A stretch of 64,000 nucleotides of DNA from Lysobacter niastensis (lineage in GTDB: Bacteria; Pseudomonadota; Gammaproteobacteria; Xanthomonadales; Xanthomonadaceae): assembly GCF_015453285.1 (NCBI RefSeq), contig NZ_JADLZT010000007.1, positions 186,001 to 250,000 of the forward strand, in the 5' to 3' direction. This document shows positions 23,720-33,119 of this stretch, in pieces; within the stretch, counting starts at the first letter, position 1, and every line of letters begins with the position of its first letter. The notes under the pieces were generated by a model. It did not search any database and was not told the DNA's origin. It saw nothing but the letters and a program-made list of their open reading frames with translations. The translations under genes were made by a program, and so were the position numbers.

Positions 23720-25900
23720 TCAGTCGGCCCAATGGCCCGGTTGGACGGCCGTCGGCAGCACCTGCGCCGACAGCTGGCGGTCGCTGTCGAGCAGTCGCAC
23801 CGCGTCGGCCAGGATCGACGCCGACTCGCGCAGCAGCGGGTCGGGACGGTTCTCAGCCAGCTTCTCGCGGGCGGCGTCCTTGGCGATGTCGCGCTCGTTG
23901 GCGGCCAGGCCGTCGTCGATGTCGTCATCGGCCAGCGGATCCAGCTCCAGTCCCAGCGCCTTGCGATCGGCCTGGCGCTGCTTGCGCTTGGCGTCCTCGG
24001 TGTCGCGCTCGACGCGGCGCTCGTTCTCGTTGAGCGAGATCGACTTCTTGGCTCGTTCGGCACGGAACTGGGCGACGTCGTCAGACCACCACTGGAATTC
24101 CTTGTCATTGGCGACGCGCGCCGAGTGCAGCGTTTCCAGCTTCGGCAGCAGCGGCGCGAAGTTGCCATAGCTCGTGTGCGGCACGGCCGCGATGCGGGTC
24201 CACGGCAGCGCGTTGTCGTAGGTGCTCTCGCCGAACTCGCTGGCGTCGACCGACGCCGGGAACGAGAGGTCCGGCACCACGCCCTTGTTCTGCGTGGAGC
24301 CGCCGCTGACGCGGAAGAACTGCGCGATGGTCAGCTTGACCTGGCCGAAGCGCGGCTCTTCGTTGGCGGGCCAGCGGTCGAGGTCGACCAGGTTCTGCAC
24401 GGTGCCCTTGCCGAAGCTGGTCTCGCCGATGACGAGGCCGCGGCCGTAGTCCTGGATCGCGCCAGCGAAGATTTCCGAGGCCGATGCCGAACCGCGGTTG
24501 ATCAGCACCGCGAGCGGGCCTTCCCACGCGATGCCGCTGTCGGTGTCACCTTCCACGGCGACGCGGCCACCGGACTCGCGCACCTGCACGACCGGGCCAC
24601 GGTCGATGAACAGACCGGTGAGTTCGATCGCCTCGTTCAACGAACCGCCGCCGTTGTTGCGCAGGTCGAGCACGACGCCGTCGACCTTCTGCGCGCTGAG
24701 CTGCGTCAGCAGCCGGGCGACGTCACGCGTGGCCGAGGCATAGTCGTCGGCGTTCTTCCGGCGGCCTTCGAAGTCCTGGTAGAAGCCCGGCAGCTCGATC
24801 ACGCCGATGCGCTTGGCCGGCGCGCCGTTACCGGCCGGAATCGCCAGCACCTTCGACTTGGCGGCCTGCTCTTCGAGCTTGATCTTGTCGCGGGTCAGCA
24901 CGATGCGGTTGGGCTTGCTGTCGATGCCGGCTTCGACCGGGATCACGTCGAGCCGCACCTTCGTGCCCTTGGTGCCGCGGATCTTGGCGACAACGTCGTC
25001 GATGCGCCAGCCGATCACGTCTTCCATCGCGCCGCTTTCGCCCTGGCCGACGCCGACGATGCGGTCGCCCGGCTTGAGCTTGTTGCTGCGCGAAGCCGGG
25101 CCACCCGGGATGATCTCGCGGATCGCAACGACGTCGTCCTGCTTCTGCAGCTGCGCGCCGATGCCTTCCAGCGACAGCGACATCGACTGGTTGAAGTTCT
25201 CCGCCGCGCGCGGCGTGAAGTAGTCGGTGTGCGGATCGATCGCGTTGGCGTACGCGTTGACGAACGCCTGGAACACGTCCTCGCCCTTCAGTTCGGCGAA
25301 GCCCTTGCCCATGTTGTTGTAGCGCTTGTCGAGCGTCTTGCGGATCTCGTCGGGCTTCTTGCCGGCGAGCTTCAGGCGCAGCCAGTCGTTACGGACCGAC
25401 TGCTTCCACAGCGTGTCGAGCGCGGCGTTGTCGGCCGCCCACGGCGCGTCCTCGCGGTCGTACTCGTAACGGTCGGTGCCGTTGAAATCGAAGATGTCCT
25501 GGTTGAGCAGCGCGCGCGCGAACTTCACGCGCTCGTTGGCGCGCTGCTGGAACGTCGCGAAGACCGCATAGGCCGGATCGAGCTTGCCGCTCTTGATCGC
25601 GTCGTCCAGCTTGTCCTTGTAGGGATCGAAGCGGGCGATGTCCTGCGCGGTGAAGAACTGCTTCGCGGGATCGAGCGATTCCAGGTAGCGCTTGTACATG
25701 TCCTGCGAGAGGGCATCGTCGAGCGCACGCGGACGGTAGGCGTAACGGCTGTCGGACAGCAGGCCGTATACCAGCTTCGCGGCGGTGGCCTGGTCGGCCG
25801 TCGGCGCGTTCGGAATCGCGATGCTGCCGCCGTCAGCCCGGGCCAGCAGGGCCAGGGGCGCGGTGAGCAACAGGGCAAGCAGGGGAGTCTTGGCGTTCAT
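23720..25900 (-). CDS. prc: Tail-specific carboxy-terminal processing protease (Tsp/Prc)
   Basis: The 726-residue protein has a signal peptide (MNAKTPLLALLLTAPLALLA), a long N-terminal helical region, a PDZ domain (IGAQLQKQDDVVAIREIIPG, then KLKPGDRIVGVGQGESG), the S41 protease domain with Ser/Lys dyad in NRGSASASEIFAG and FGKGTVQNL (about residues 475 and 500), and a C-terminal DUF3340-like extension. E. coli Tsp (682 residues) cuts periplasmic proteins from the C-terminus and regulates murein hydrolases. Its position next to wall and lipoate genes is consistent with that role. ATG 25900 is chosen because the signal peptide starts there. Confidence 0.93.
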   Translation of the reverse strand: MNAKTPLLALLLTAPLALLARADGGSIAIPNAPTADQATAAKLVYGLLSDSRYAYRPRALDDALSQDMYKRYLESLDPAKQFFTAQDIARFDPYKDKLDDAIKSGKLDPAYAVFATFQQRANERVKFARALLNQDIFDFNGTDRYEYDREDAPWAADNAALDTLWKQSVRNDWLRLKLAGKKPDEIRKTLDKRYNNMGKGFAELKGEDVFQAFVNAYANAIDPHTDYFTPRAAENFNQSMSLSLEGIGAQLQKQDDVVAIREIIPGGPASRSNKLKPGDRIVGVGQGESGAMEDVIGWRIDDVVAKIRGTKGTKVRLDVIPVEAGIDSKPNRIVLTRDKIKLEEQAAKSKVLAIPAGNGAPAKRIGVIELPGFYQDFEGRRKNADDYASATRDVARLLTQLSAQKVDGVVLDLRNNGGGSLNEAIELTGLFIDRGPVVQVRESGGRVAVEGDTDSGIAWEGPLAVLINRGSASASEIFAGAIQDYGRGLVIGETSFGKGTVQNLVDLDRWPANEEPRFGQVKLTIAQFFRVSGGSTQNKGVVPDLSFPASVDASEFGESTYDNALPWTRIAAVPHTSYGNFAPLLPKLETLHSARVANDKEFQWWSDDVAQFRAERAKKSISLNENERRVERDTEDAKRKQRQADRKALGLELDPLADDDIDDGLAANERDIAKDAAREKLAENRPDPLLRESASILADAVRLLDSDRQLSAQVLPTAVQPGHWAD

Positions 25901-26164
25901 CGCGTAGGCATCCGGCCGGTGACGGCCTGTTCTTCGTTCGTGGGATCGGGGACCAGCATGTGCCAAGCCTTCGACAGCCCCACAGTGCCGAAAGTTGCGG
26001 TCGCTGTCACCCGTTGCCGGCGGGAAATTGCGTGCCATTGGCCGCAGCCCGGCCGATTCAGCGCGCGCCGGGCGGCCAACGTTCAGTTTCGACGCGCAGA
26101 GCGTTAGTGCCGCGTTATTAGTGACGGCAAGCCGTGCATGGTCCGGCCGTGACCGCGTGTTGCG

Positions 26165-27181
26165 TCACGCGAGTTCGACGACGCCAGCTTCTATCGCCGA
26201 GCGGTCGGCGTGGTACGACGAGCGGACCAGCGGACCGGACGCGACGTGGGTGAATCCCAGCGACATGCCGTATTCCTCCAGCGCCTTGAACTCATCGGGC
26301 GTCCAGTAGCGCAGCACCGGATGATGGTGGGGCGACGGCTGCAGGTACTGGCCGATCGTGATCATGTCGACATCGTGCGCGCGCAGGTCGCGAAGCGTCG
26401 CCTGCACCTGCTCCATCGTCTCGCCGAGGCCGAGCATGATGCCGGACTTGGTGGCGACCGACGGATGCTGCGCCTTGAAGCGCTGCAGCAGCGTCAGCGA
26501 CCACTGGTAGTCCGCACCCGGACGCACGTTGCGATACAGGTCCGGCACGGTCTCGACGTTGTGGTTGAACACGTCCGGCGGATTGGTCGCGAGGATTTCC
26601 AGCGCGCGGTCCATGCGGCCCTTGCCGCGGAAGTCCGGGGTCAGGACCTCGATGCGCGTGCGCGGGCTGTGCTCGCGGATCGCGGCGATGCAGTCGACGA
26701 AGTGCTGGGCACCGCCGTCGCGCAGGTCGTCGCGGTCGACGCTGGTCACCACGACGTACTTCAGGCCCATGTCGGCGACGGTGGTCGCCAGGTGGATCGG
26801 CTCGGACGGATCCGGCGGCTTCGGACGGCCGTGGGCGACGTCGCAGAAGCTGCAACGGCGCGTGCAGACCTCGCCGAGGATCATGAAGGTCGCGGTGCCG
26901 TGGCTGAAGCACTCGTGGATGTTCGGGCAGCTCGCCTCCTCGCACACGGTGACGAGGCGGTTCTCGCGCAGCTTGGCCTTGAGCTGCTGCACCGAGTTGC
27001 CCGACGGGATGCGCACGCGGATCCACGACGGTTTGCGCAGCACCGGCGCGTCGGCGAACTGCACCGGCGAACGGTTGATCTTGTCGCCCGCCAGCTGCTT
27101 CACACCGGGCTGCAGCGGAGCAGGCGCGGCGTCGCCGCTCACCACCGCGAGCGGAATGGTCTTGGGGGCGGACTCGGTCAT
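26165..27181 (-). CDS. lipA: Lipoyl synthase
   Basis: The 338-residue radical SAM enzyme inserts two sulfur atoms into octanoyl chains on E2/H proteins. Both iron-sulfur clusters are visible: the auxiliary cluster motif [12 protein letters not shown] (C80, C85, C91) and the radical SAM motif CTRRCSFC (C106, C110, C113). The C-terminal RSSYHA carries the conserved Ser ligand. It follows lipB by 27 bases in the ybeD-lipB-lipA operon. Confidence 0.97.
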   Translation of the reverse strand: MTESAPKTIPLAVVSGDAAPAPLQPGVKQLAGDKINRSPVQFADAPVLRKPSWIRVRIPSGNSVQQLKAKLRENRLVTVCEEASCPNIHECFSHGTATFMILGEVCTRRCSFCDVAHGRPKPPDPSEPIHLATTVADMGLKYVVVTSVDRDDLRDGGAQHFVDCIAAIREHSPRTRIEVLTPDFRGKGRMDRALEILATNPPDVFNHNVETVPDLYRNVRPGADYQWSLTLLQRFKAQHPSVATKSGIMLGLGETMEQVQATLRDLRAHDVDMITIGQYLQPSPHHHPVLRYWTPDEFKALEEYGMSLGFTHVASGPLVRSSYHADRSAIEAGVVELA

Positions 27182-27208
27182 GGTGTGTGGATCGCGGGCG
27201 TTACGTAT

Positions 27209-27913
27209 TCAGGCGGCGGGGATCGGCGGCGCCGGAGCCTGCTCCACCGCCATCCCGAACAGGCGGGCGATATGCGAGACCAGGACCGGCTTGACCGCGT
27301 CCAGGCCGGACGGGCCGCCCAAGTCTAGCATCGAGGTCACCTGCAGCCCCTGATAGCCGCACGGGTTGATGCGCTGGAATGGCTCCAGGTCCATCGCGAT
27401 GTTGAATGCCAGGCCGTGGAACGTGCAGCCATGGCGTACGCGGATGCCCAGCGCGCCGATCTTGGCCCCGTTCACGTAGACGCCGGGGGCGCCTTCGCGT
27501 CGCTCGGCGTGGATGTTCCACTCCGCCAGCGTGTCGATCATCGCCTGCTCGATGCGGCAGACGTATTCCTTCACGCCGATCTTCAACCGGCGCAGATCCA
27601 GCAGCGGGTACAGCACGATCTGGCCCGGGCCGTGGTAAGTCACCTGGCCGCCGCGGTCGACGTGCAGCACGGGTATCTCACCCGGGAACAGCACGTGCTC
27701 GTCCTTGCCGGCCTGGCCCAGCGTGAACACGGGGTCGTGCTCGACCAGCCACAGCTCGTCCGGCGTGGCGTCGCCGCGGCTGTCGGTGAAGGCCTGCATC
27801 GCGCGCCACACGGGCTCGTACGGGCGGCGGCCAAGGTCGCGGACCTGCGCCACCGGCACCGCCGGTACCGGCTCTGGCACCACGGAGGCCGGGCAGGCGG
27901 TTACAGCGTCCAC
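27209..27913 (-). CDS. lipB: Octanoyl-ACP:protein N-octanoyltransferase
   Basis: The ~234-residue enzyme transfers octanoate from acyl carrier protein to lipoyl domains, the step before LipA. Diagnostic segments are [32 protein letters not shown], the catalytic Lys in [10 protein letters not shown] and catalytic Cys in [10 protein letters not shown]. No ATG lies at the expected start. GTG 27913, preceded by GGAAG and overlapping the end of ybeD, is preferred; GTG 27883 is an alternative. Overlap with ybeD implies coupled translation. Confidence 0.93.
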   Translation of the reverse strand: MDAVTACPASVVPEPVPAVPVAQVRDLGRRPYEPVWRAMQAFTDSRGDATPDELWLVEHDPVFTLGQAGKDEHVLFPGEIPVLHVDRGGQVTYHGPGQIVLYPLLDLRRLKIGVKEYVCRIEQAMIDTLAEWNIHAERREGAPGVYVNGAKIGALGIRVRHGCTFHGLAFNIAMDLEPFQRINPCGYQGLQVTSMLDLGGPSGLDAVKPVLVSHIARLFGMAVEQAPAPPIPAA

Positions 27914-28179
27914 TTCACTTCCGGATGGTCGCGCAGCACCTGGTGCGCCAGCTCCCACTGCTCGCGGCTGTCGGCGCGGAAGCTGATCCGCACCGACACG
28001 TACTTGCCGTTGGAGGAATGCTTCCACTGCACGGTCTCGGACTCGACCTCGATGCCGGCATCGATCAGCCGCTGCGGCAGTTCGCGCTCGAGGCCGGCAT
28101 CGGCCGTGCCCATTGCGCTCAGTTCGAAGGTGCCCGGGAACTGGAAGCCGTGGTCGGGATTGTCGGATTTGATTTCCAT
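27901..28179 (-). CDS. YbeD-like DUF493 protein
   Basis: The 92-residue protein matches DUF493/YbeD in size and pattern ([14 protein letters not shown] near the start, [20 protein letters not shown], then [13 protein letters not shown] at the end), an ACT-like fold. It is commonly the gene before lipB in gammaproteobacteria, as here, and overlaps it by 13 bases. Its biochemical role is unknown; a regulatory role in lipoate metabolism has been proposed from conserved context. ATG 28179 is the family start. Confidence 0.9.
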   Translation of the reverse strand: MEIKSDNPDHGFQFPGTFELSAMGTADAGLERELPQRLIDAGIEVESETVQWKHSSNGKYVSVRISFRADSREQWELAHQVLRDHPEVKWTL

Positions 28180-28259
28180 GGGGGCGATTATGGGTACGGG
28201 GGTGGCGGAACCCAAGGAGGCGTAGGATGCGCCCGAATCCGTGACGGAGCGATCGACCG

Positions 28260-28463
28260 ATGGACAAGGCACCACTGCTGTGGGGGGTGTTGTTCAGTTC
28301 GATCGGCCTGGGCTATTTCATCTACGGCAAGCGCCAGGGTGCGCCGGTGCCGCTGGTGTGCGGAATCGGGCTGATGATCTTCCCCTACTTCGTGCCGAAC
28401 TCCTGGGCGATGGTGCTGGTCGGCGCGGCGCTGATGGCGGTGCCGTATTTCGTGCGGCTGTAG
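28260..28463 (+). CDS. Small two-helix membrane protein
   Basis: The 67-residue protein has two hydrophobic segments ([17 protein letters not shown] and [16 protein letters not shown]) and a third short one ([16 protein letters not shown]), with a charged KRQG loop after the first. I recognise no named family; similar small membrane proteins are common and uncharacterised. It is divergent from ybeD by 80 bases and lies upstream of the DUF695/RraB-like gene on the same strand. Confidence 0.65.
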   Translation: MDKAPLLWGVLFSSIGLGYFIYGKRQGAPVPLVCGIGLMIFPYFVPNSWAMVLVGAALMAVPYFVRL

Positions 28464-28508
28464 CCTTCGTAATAGGATCGCCGCTCACACCATCGCCAGG
28501 GACGTCCG

Positions 28509-29267
28509 ATGAGCGAGCAATGGGATTTCTTCTTCTGCCACGTGGATGACAAGCCGGCCTCGATCTTCGTGGATCTTGGCCTGCACGATCAGGCCCCCAT
28601 CGCGACATTGCCTCATCGCGCCTACCTCAGCGTGGCGTTGCACCACCCTCGCGACGATGGCCTGTCGAGCCAAGAGGAGTTCGAAGCGCTCAAGGGGCTC
28701 GAGGATGCGATCCACCAGCGTCTGGTTTCTCCGACGGTCATGTACGTAGGCCGTAACACCAGCGACGGACGGCGCGACTTCTGGTTCTACCTGCCGGATG
28801 GGGGGGCATGGGAGAAGCTGACCGAGGACTTCATGGCCCGCTTCCCGGACTACCGCTTCGAGGCGGACGCGGGCCCCGATCCGGAATGGGAGGCCTACCT
28901 CGACTTCCTCTACCCGAACGACGAAGGTTGGGACTTCATCACCAACCGCCAAGTCTGCGACCGGCTGGAGGAAGGCGGCGACCCGCTCACTGAAGCACGC
29001 GACATCGACCATTGGGCGTACTTCCCGGACCCGGCATCGCGCGACGCCTTCATCGCGCGCGTGCGCGAACTGGGCTTCGACATCCGCGAGCTTCTGCAGC
29101 CCGACGAGGAGCGCGCTGAATATGGTGTGCAGCTATGGCGGTGCGATGTGCCCAGCCACCGCGCCATCCACGACATCACCATTCCGCTGCTTCGTGCCGC
29201 TCGCGAAGCCGGTGGAGATTACGAGGGCTGGGAAACGCAACGGCTGGCCGAGACGCCCGCAGGGTGA
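28509..29267 (+). CDS. DUF695-RraB fusion protein
   Basis: The 252-residue cytoplasmic protein has an N-terminal DUF695-like domain (QWDFFFCHVDDKPASIFVDL, then RRDFWFYLPDG; about 1-135) and a C-terminal domain resembling RraB, the regulator of RNase E (WDFITNRQVCDRLEEGGDPL, then ARDIDHWAYFPDPASRDAFI; about 137-235). The protein is acidic. Fusions of these two domains occur in other bacteria. Whether it inhibits RNase E is unknown. It is convergent with dacC, sharing a bidirectional terminator. Confidence 0.78.
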   Translation: MSEQWDFFFCHVDDKPASIFVDLGLHDQAPIATLPHRAYLSVALHHPRDDGLSSQEEFEALKGLEDAIHQRLVSPTVMYVGRNTSDGRRDFWFYLPDGGAWEKLTEDFMARFPDYRFEADAGPDPEWEAYLDFLYPNDEGWDFITNRQVCDRLEEGGDPLTEARDIDHWAYFPDPASRDAFIARVRELGFDIRELLQPDEERAEYGVQLWRCDVPSHRAIHDITIPLLRAAREAGGDYEGWETQRLAETPAG

Positions 29268-29310
29268 TTCGCAGCGAATGCCGGGCCGTACTCCGCTCCA
29301 GCACGCAAAC

Positions 29311-29337
29311 AAAAGGCCGGCTTGCGCCGGCCTTTTT
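29311..29337. terminator. Bidirectional intrinsic terminator
   Basis: Stem AAAAGGCCGGC / GCCGGCCTTTT with a TTGC loop, A-run on one side and T-run on the other, lies between the convergent DUF695-RraB and dacC genes and can serve both. Confidence 0.85.
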
Positions 29338-29370
29338 GCTTGATCCGTTGCGATCAGGCGAAGCGGATGA

Positions 29371-30585
29371 TCACTCCGACTCCCACCACATCCAGAACTC
29401 GTCCCACAGACGCTTGAAGAAACCGCCCTGCTCGACCGCGTTGATCGCCACCAGCGGACGCTGCGCGACGACCTTGCCGTCCAGCATGACCTTCACGGTG
29501 CCGATCTTCTGGCCCTTCGCGATCGGCGCGACCAGCTGCTTCGGCACGTCCATCATCGGCTTGAGCTGGTTGTACTTGCCGCGCGGCACGGTCACCAGCA
29601 TCGGCTCGGCGACGCCGAGCTGGACCTGGTCGGAGGCGCCCTTCCAGACCTTCTGCTGGGCGATCTGCTTGCCCACGTCGTAGAGCTTGTGCGTCTCGAA
29701 GAAGCGGAAGCCCCAGTTGAGCAGCGCCTGGCTGTCGTCGGCGCGCTGCTTCTCGGAGGTCGAACCCATCACCACCGAGATCAGGCGCTGGTCGCCGCGC
29801 TTGGCCGAGGCCATCAGGCAGTAGCCGGCGCCGGAGTGGTGGCCGGTCTTGATGCCATCGACCGACGGATCGCGCCACAGCAGCAGGTTGCGGTTCGGCT
29901 GCGTGATCGGGCCGACCGTGAATTCCTTGATCTTGTTGTACGAGTACGCCACCGGGAAGTCGCGGGACAGCGCGCGGCCGAGCAGCGCCAGGTCGTGCGC
30001 GGTCGAGTAGTGCCCTTCCGCCGACAGGCCGTGCGGATTGACGAAGTGCGAGTTCTTCATGCCGATGCGCGCGGCGTACTGGTTCATCAACGACGCGAAC
30101 GCATCGGTGCTGCCGGCGACGTGCTCGGCCAGGGCGATCGCGGCGTCGTTGCCGGACTGCACCACCATGCCCTTTTCCATCTCCAGCAGCGGCGCGGTCT
30201 TGTTGACCTCGAAGCCGGAGTAGCTGCCGTCGGTACCGGCGCCGCCGGCACGCCAGGCGTTCTCGGTCATCATTACCTGGTCGTCGCCCTTGACCTTGCC
30301 GCCGGCCATTTCGGCGGCGATCACGTAGCTGGTCATGACCTTGGTGATGCTGGCCGGTTCCAGGCGCTGGTCGTAGTTCTCACCGGCCAGGATGTTGCCG
30401 CTGGCGGCATCCATCAGCACCCACGCGGTGCCGGTGATCGCCGGCGGCGGCGGCACGGGCAGTGAGTCGCTGGCCGGCGGCTGCGTGGCTGCAGGCTGCG
30501 ACGCCGGCGTCTGGGCGACGGCGAATCCGACCGCGAAGGTGGTCAGCGCGGCGAAGGCCATGGCCTTGCGGGTGAAACTGGTCAT
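29371..30585 (-). CDS. dacC: D-alanyl-D-alanine carboxypeptidase (PBP5/6 family)
   Basis: The 404-residue low-molecular-weight penicillin-binding protein trims pentapeptide stems in the periplasm. It has a signal peptide (MAFAALTTFAVGFAVAQ), a Pro-rich linker, the active-site motifs S79-x-x-K82 (SITK), S144-G-N and K246-T-G, and a C-terminal amphipathic end typical of membrane-associated PBP5/6 (GGFFKRLWDEFWMWWESE). It is the last gene of the minus-strand wall cluster, 57 bases after rlpA. Confidence 0.95.
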   Translation of the reverse strand: MTSFTRKAMAFAALTTFAVGFAVAQTPASQPAATQPPASDSLPVPPPPAITGTAWVLMDAASGNILAGENYDQRLEPASITKVMTSYVIAAEMAGGKVKGDDQVMMTENAWRAGGAGTDGSYSGFEVNKTAPLLEMEKGMVVQSGNDAAIALAEHVAGSTDAFASLMNQYAARIGMKNSHFVNPHGLSAEGHYSTAHDLALLGRALSRDFPVAYSYNKIKEFTVGPITQPNRNLLLWRDPSVDGIKTGHHSGAGYCLMASAKRGDQRLISVVMGSTSEKQRADDSQALLNWGFRFFETHKLYDVGKQIAQQKVWKGASDQVQLGVAEPMLVTVPRGKYNQLKPMMDVPKQLVAPIAKGQKIGTVKVMLDGKVVAQRPLVAINAVEQGGFFKRLWDEFWMWWESE

Positions 30586-30642
30586 CGTTCAACTGCTCCG
30601 GTTGCCGGTGTCGTTCCGGCCAATATCAAAAGTGGAAAGAAT

Positions 30643-31845
30643 CTAGTCGCGTACGCGCTGCGGCTGGCCGAAACCGAGGCCGGCAATGCGCTCGGCCAGC
30701 GCCGGTGCCGCCTCGGCCTGCAAGGGCCCGACGCGCAGGCGCCACACCTTCTGGCCATTGGCGCTGCCATCGAGCAGCATCGCCTCGCCGATCCCCGCGC
30801 CGCGCAGGATCGATAACGCGCGATCGGCGTTGTCGCGCGTGGCGAAGCTGGCGATCTGCAGGGTGACACCCTCGTTGTTCGCGGTCGTCGTGGCCGGCGC
30901 CGTCTGCTGCGCCTGCACGGGTGCGGGCTTGCCGGTGGCGACGGTGATGCGGCGCGCCTTCATCCAGGCATCGAACTCGGCGGCGGTCATCGGCTGGCCG
31001 TCCTGGCCCATGTCGAAGCGCTTTTCAGTGACCCGGGCGCCCTGCGGAAGTTCACCGGCGTTGGCGCTGGCGATCGGCATCGCCGCCACCAGCGTGTCGA
31101 TCGCGCTGGGCTTGGCCGGCTTGGGTGCCGGTTCCGCAGCGGCAGTGGAACGGCCATCGTCGTCCGCCGTCAGCGCGCGCACCTCGACGCGGCCGGTGCC
31201 GCGCTGGGTGATGCCGAGCTTGACCGCGGCGGCGTAGCTGAGATCGATCACGCGGCCTTCGTGGAACGGGCCGCGGTCGTTGACGCGCACCACCACTGAC
31301 TTGCCGTTGTCGAGGTTGGTGACGCGGGCGAAGCTCGGCAGCGGCAGCGTCTTGTGCGCGGCGGTGAAGGCGTACATGTCGTACACCTCCAGGTTGGAGG
31401 TCTTGCGGCCATGGAACTTCTGGCCGTAGTACGACGCCGTGCCCTTCTCGACATAGCCCTTGGGGTTGTCGAGCACTTTGTACTTCTTGCCGAGCACCGC
31501 GTAGACCGGGCGGTTGCCGACCTTGGAGCGCGGCTCGCTGGTGACCTCGGGCTCGGGGATTTCATCGACATCGGGCACGTGGTCCGGCGTGGTGTCCTTC
31601 TCGCCCGGACGGAACAGGCCGCCGGCCACGTAGTCGCCGCGCTTGCTGGGGTCTTCCTTCGCGGCCGCGTAAGGCGACTTCTTCTTGCCGTGCGGCAGCG
31701 GCGCACCATGCACGCCGCCGTTGTCCGGCACCGGCATCGATTCGGACGCCGATTTCTTCGGCGCGCTGACGCAGGCGGCGAGGGCCAGTGGCAGCAGCGC
31801 GGCGGTCAGCCGCAGCAGCGCCTTGGCGGTCGTCGAGCGGGTCAT
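30643..31845 (-). CDS. rlpA: RlpA septal ring lytic transglycosylase lipoprotein
   Basis: The 400-residue lipoprotein (lipobox PLALAACVS) has a disordered linker, the double-psi beta-barrel domain (GTASYYGQKFHGRKTSNLEV, then VVVRVNDRGPF with the catalytic Asp region) and a C-terminal SPOR domain (TLQIASFATRDNADRALSIL) that binds denuded septal glycan. In Pseudomonas, RlpA cleaves such glycan strands at division. Its first codon overlaps the mltB stop (ATGA). Confidence 0.94.
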   Translation of the reverse strand: MTRSTTAKALLRLTAALLPLALAACVSAPKKSASESMPVPDNGGVHGAPLPHGKKKSPYAAAKEDPSKRGDYVAGGLFRPGEKDTTPDHVPDVDEIPEPEVTSEPRSKVGNRPVYAVLGKKYKVLDNPKGYVEKGTASYYGQKFHGRKTSNLEVYDMYAFTAAHKTLPLPSFARVTNLDNGKSVVVRVNDRGPFHEGRVIDLSYAAAVKLGITQRGTGRVEVRALTADDDGRSTAAAEPAPKPAKPSAIDTLVAAMPIASANAGELPQGARVTEKRFDMGQDGQPMTAAEFDAWMKARRITVATGKPAPVQAQQTAPATTTANNEGVTLQIASFATRDNADRALSILRGAGIGEAMLLDGSANGQKVWRLRVGPLQAEAAPALAERIAGLGFGQPQRVRD

Positions 31846-33026
31846 GCCGGGGGTTGCTCCGCGGCGGCCGCGGCTACCGGCGCGGCGGTTTCCGGCGGCG
31901 CGCGCCCGGCGATCGCCTCGCCCAGCTGGTACACCGCCATCGCGTAGTGCTTGGAGATGTTGTAGCGGGTGATCGCATAGAAGTTCTGGAAGCCGAGCCA
32001 GTATTCCGGCCCGTTGACGCCGTCGAGGTTGATCAGCGTCGCGTGCTGCGTCGGCGCGACCTCGGCGAGCGGACGGTAGCCGCGCGTCGCCAGGTCGCCC
32101 AGCGTGTACAGCGGCTCGAGCTCCTCGGTCGCGAACTCCTGCGCGTTGTCGGCGCGGGTGGCGCGCACCGTCACCGGACCGCCACGCTGCCAGCCGCCCT
32201 TCTTCACGAAGTAGTTGGCGATCGAGGCGAACACGTCGTCGGTGCTGTTGAACAGGTCGCGACGGCCATCGCCATTGCCGTCGACTGCGAACTCACGGTA
32301 GCTCGATGGCATGAATTGGCCCCAGCCCATCGCGCCGGCGTAGCTGCCGGTGAGCGTGGTGATGTCCAGCCCGGTTTCCTTGCCCAGCGCGAACAGCTGC
32401 GCCAGTTCGCCGCGGAAGAACGCCTCGCGACGGTTCTCGCGATCGGCCTTGGCCGGATCACCGCTGCGCGGATAGGCGAAGGCCAGCGTGTAGAGCGCAT
32501 CCACCACCGGGTACTTGCCGGTGTTGGTGCCGTAGCTGGTTTCCACGCCGATGATCGAAACGATGATCTCGGCCGGCACGCCGTACTGGCCCTGCACGCG
32601 CGCCAGCGCATCGCGGTTCTGCGCCAGGAAGGCCTGGCCGCCGTCGATGCGCGACTGGGTGATGAAGATCGGCCGGTAATCGCGCCACGGCTTGGCTTCG
32701 GCCGGTCGCGACATCGCCGCGACGATCGCGTCGCGGATCTGCGCCTTGGCCAGCACGGATTCGATGTATGCCGGATCGACGCCGTATTTCGCCGCGGTGT
32801 CGCGCACGAACTCGGCGCGGGCCTGCTCCAGCGGCATCGCCGTGACCGGTTCGGGCAACGCCTGCGTGCCCGGGACAGCGGTCCTGGGCTTGGCAGTGTG
32901 CTTGGAAGCGGGCGCGGCGTGGCTGGCGGTCGGCGGCGTCTGGGTGGCGCAGGCCGCCAGGGCGAGCGTCAGGGAGAGCATCGTGGCGCGGGTCAGCGCG
33001 CGCTGGGCATAGGGGCGACGGGTCAT
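31842..33026 (-). CDS. mltB: Membrane-bound lytic murein transglycosylase B
   Basis: The ~394-residue protein has an N-terminal lipoprotein signal (LSLTLALAACATQ) and the SLT_2 domain with catalytic Glu in SIIGVETSYGTNTGKYPV, followed by GAMGWGQFMPSSYREFAVDG. MltB cleaves glycan to 1,6-anhydro ends. ATG 33026 is used because the signal peptide begins nearby; ATG 33083, with an AAAGG site, would add 19 residues and is also possible. It sits between rodA and rlpA in the wall operon. Confidence 0.93.
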   Translation of the reverse strand: MTRRPYAQRALTRATMLSLTLALAACATQTPPTASHAAPASKHTAKPRTAVPGTQALPEPVTAMPLEQARAEFVRDTAAKYGVDPAYIESVLAKAQIRDAIVAAMSRPAEAKPWRDYRPIFITQSRIDGGQAFLAQNRDALARVQGQYGVPAEIIVSIIGVETSYGTNTGKYPVVDALYTLAFAYPRSGDPAKADRENRREAFFRGELAQLFALGKETGLDITTLTGSYAGAMGWGQFMPSSYREFAVDGNGDGRRDLFNSTDDVFASIANYFVKKGGWQRGGPVTVRATRADNAQEFATEELEPLYTLGDLATRGYRPLAEVAPTQHATLINLDGVNGPEYWLGFQNFYAITRYNISKHYAMAVYQLGEAIAGRAPPETAAPVAAAAAEQPPA

Positions 33027-33119
33027 CGCGGGCAGGGTAGCACGCGTGCCTGAACGCAAAAAACCGTGGATTTTCGCCTTCATGAACGGCCTTTCAGCTT
33101 GCCGGCCGGAACCGCGGGG

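Noticed and set aside
23423-26107. An 894-codon plus-strand frame
   Set aside because: Antisense to the Tsp protease and Ada-like gene; no domain visible.
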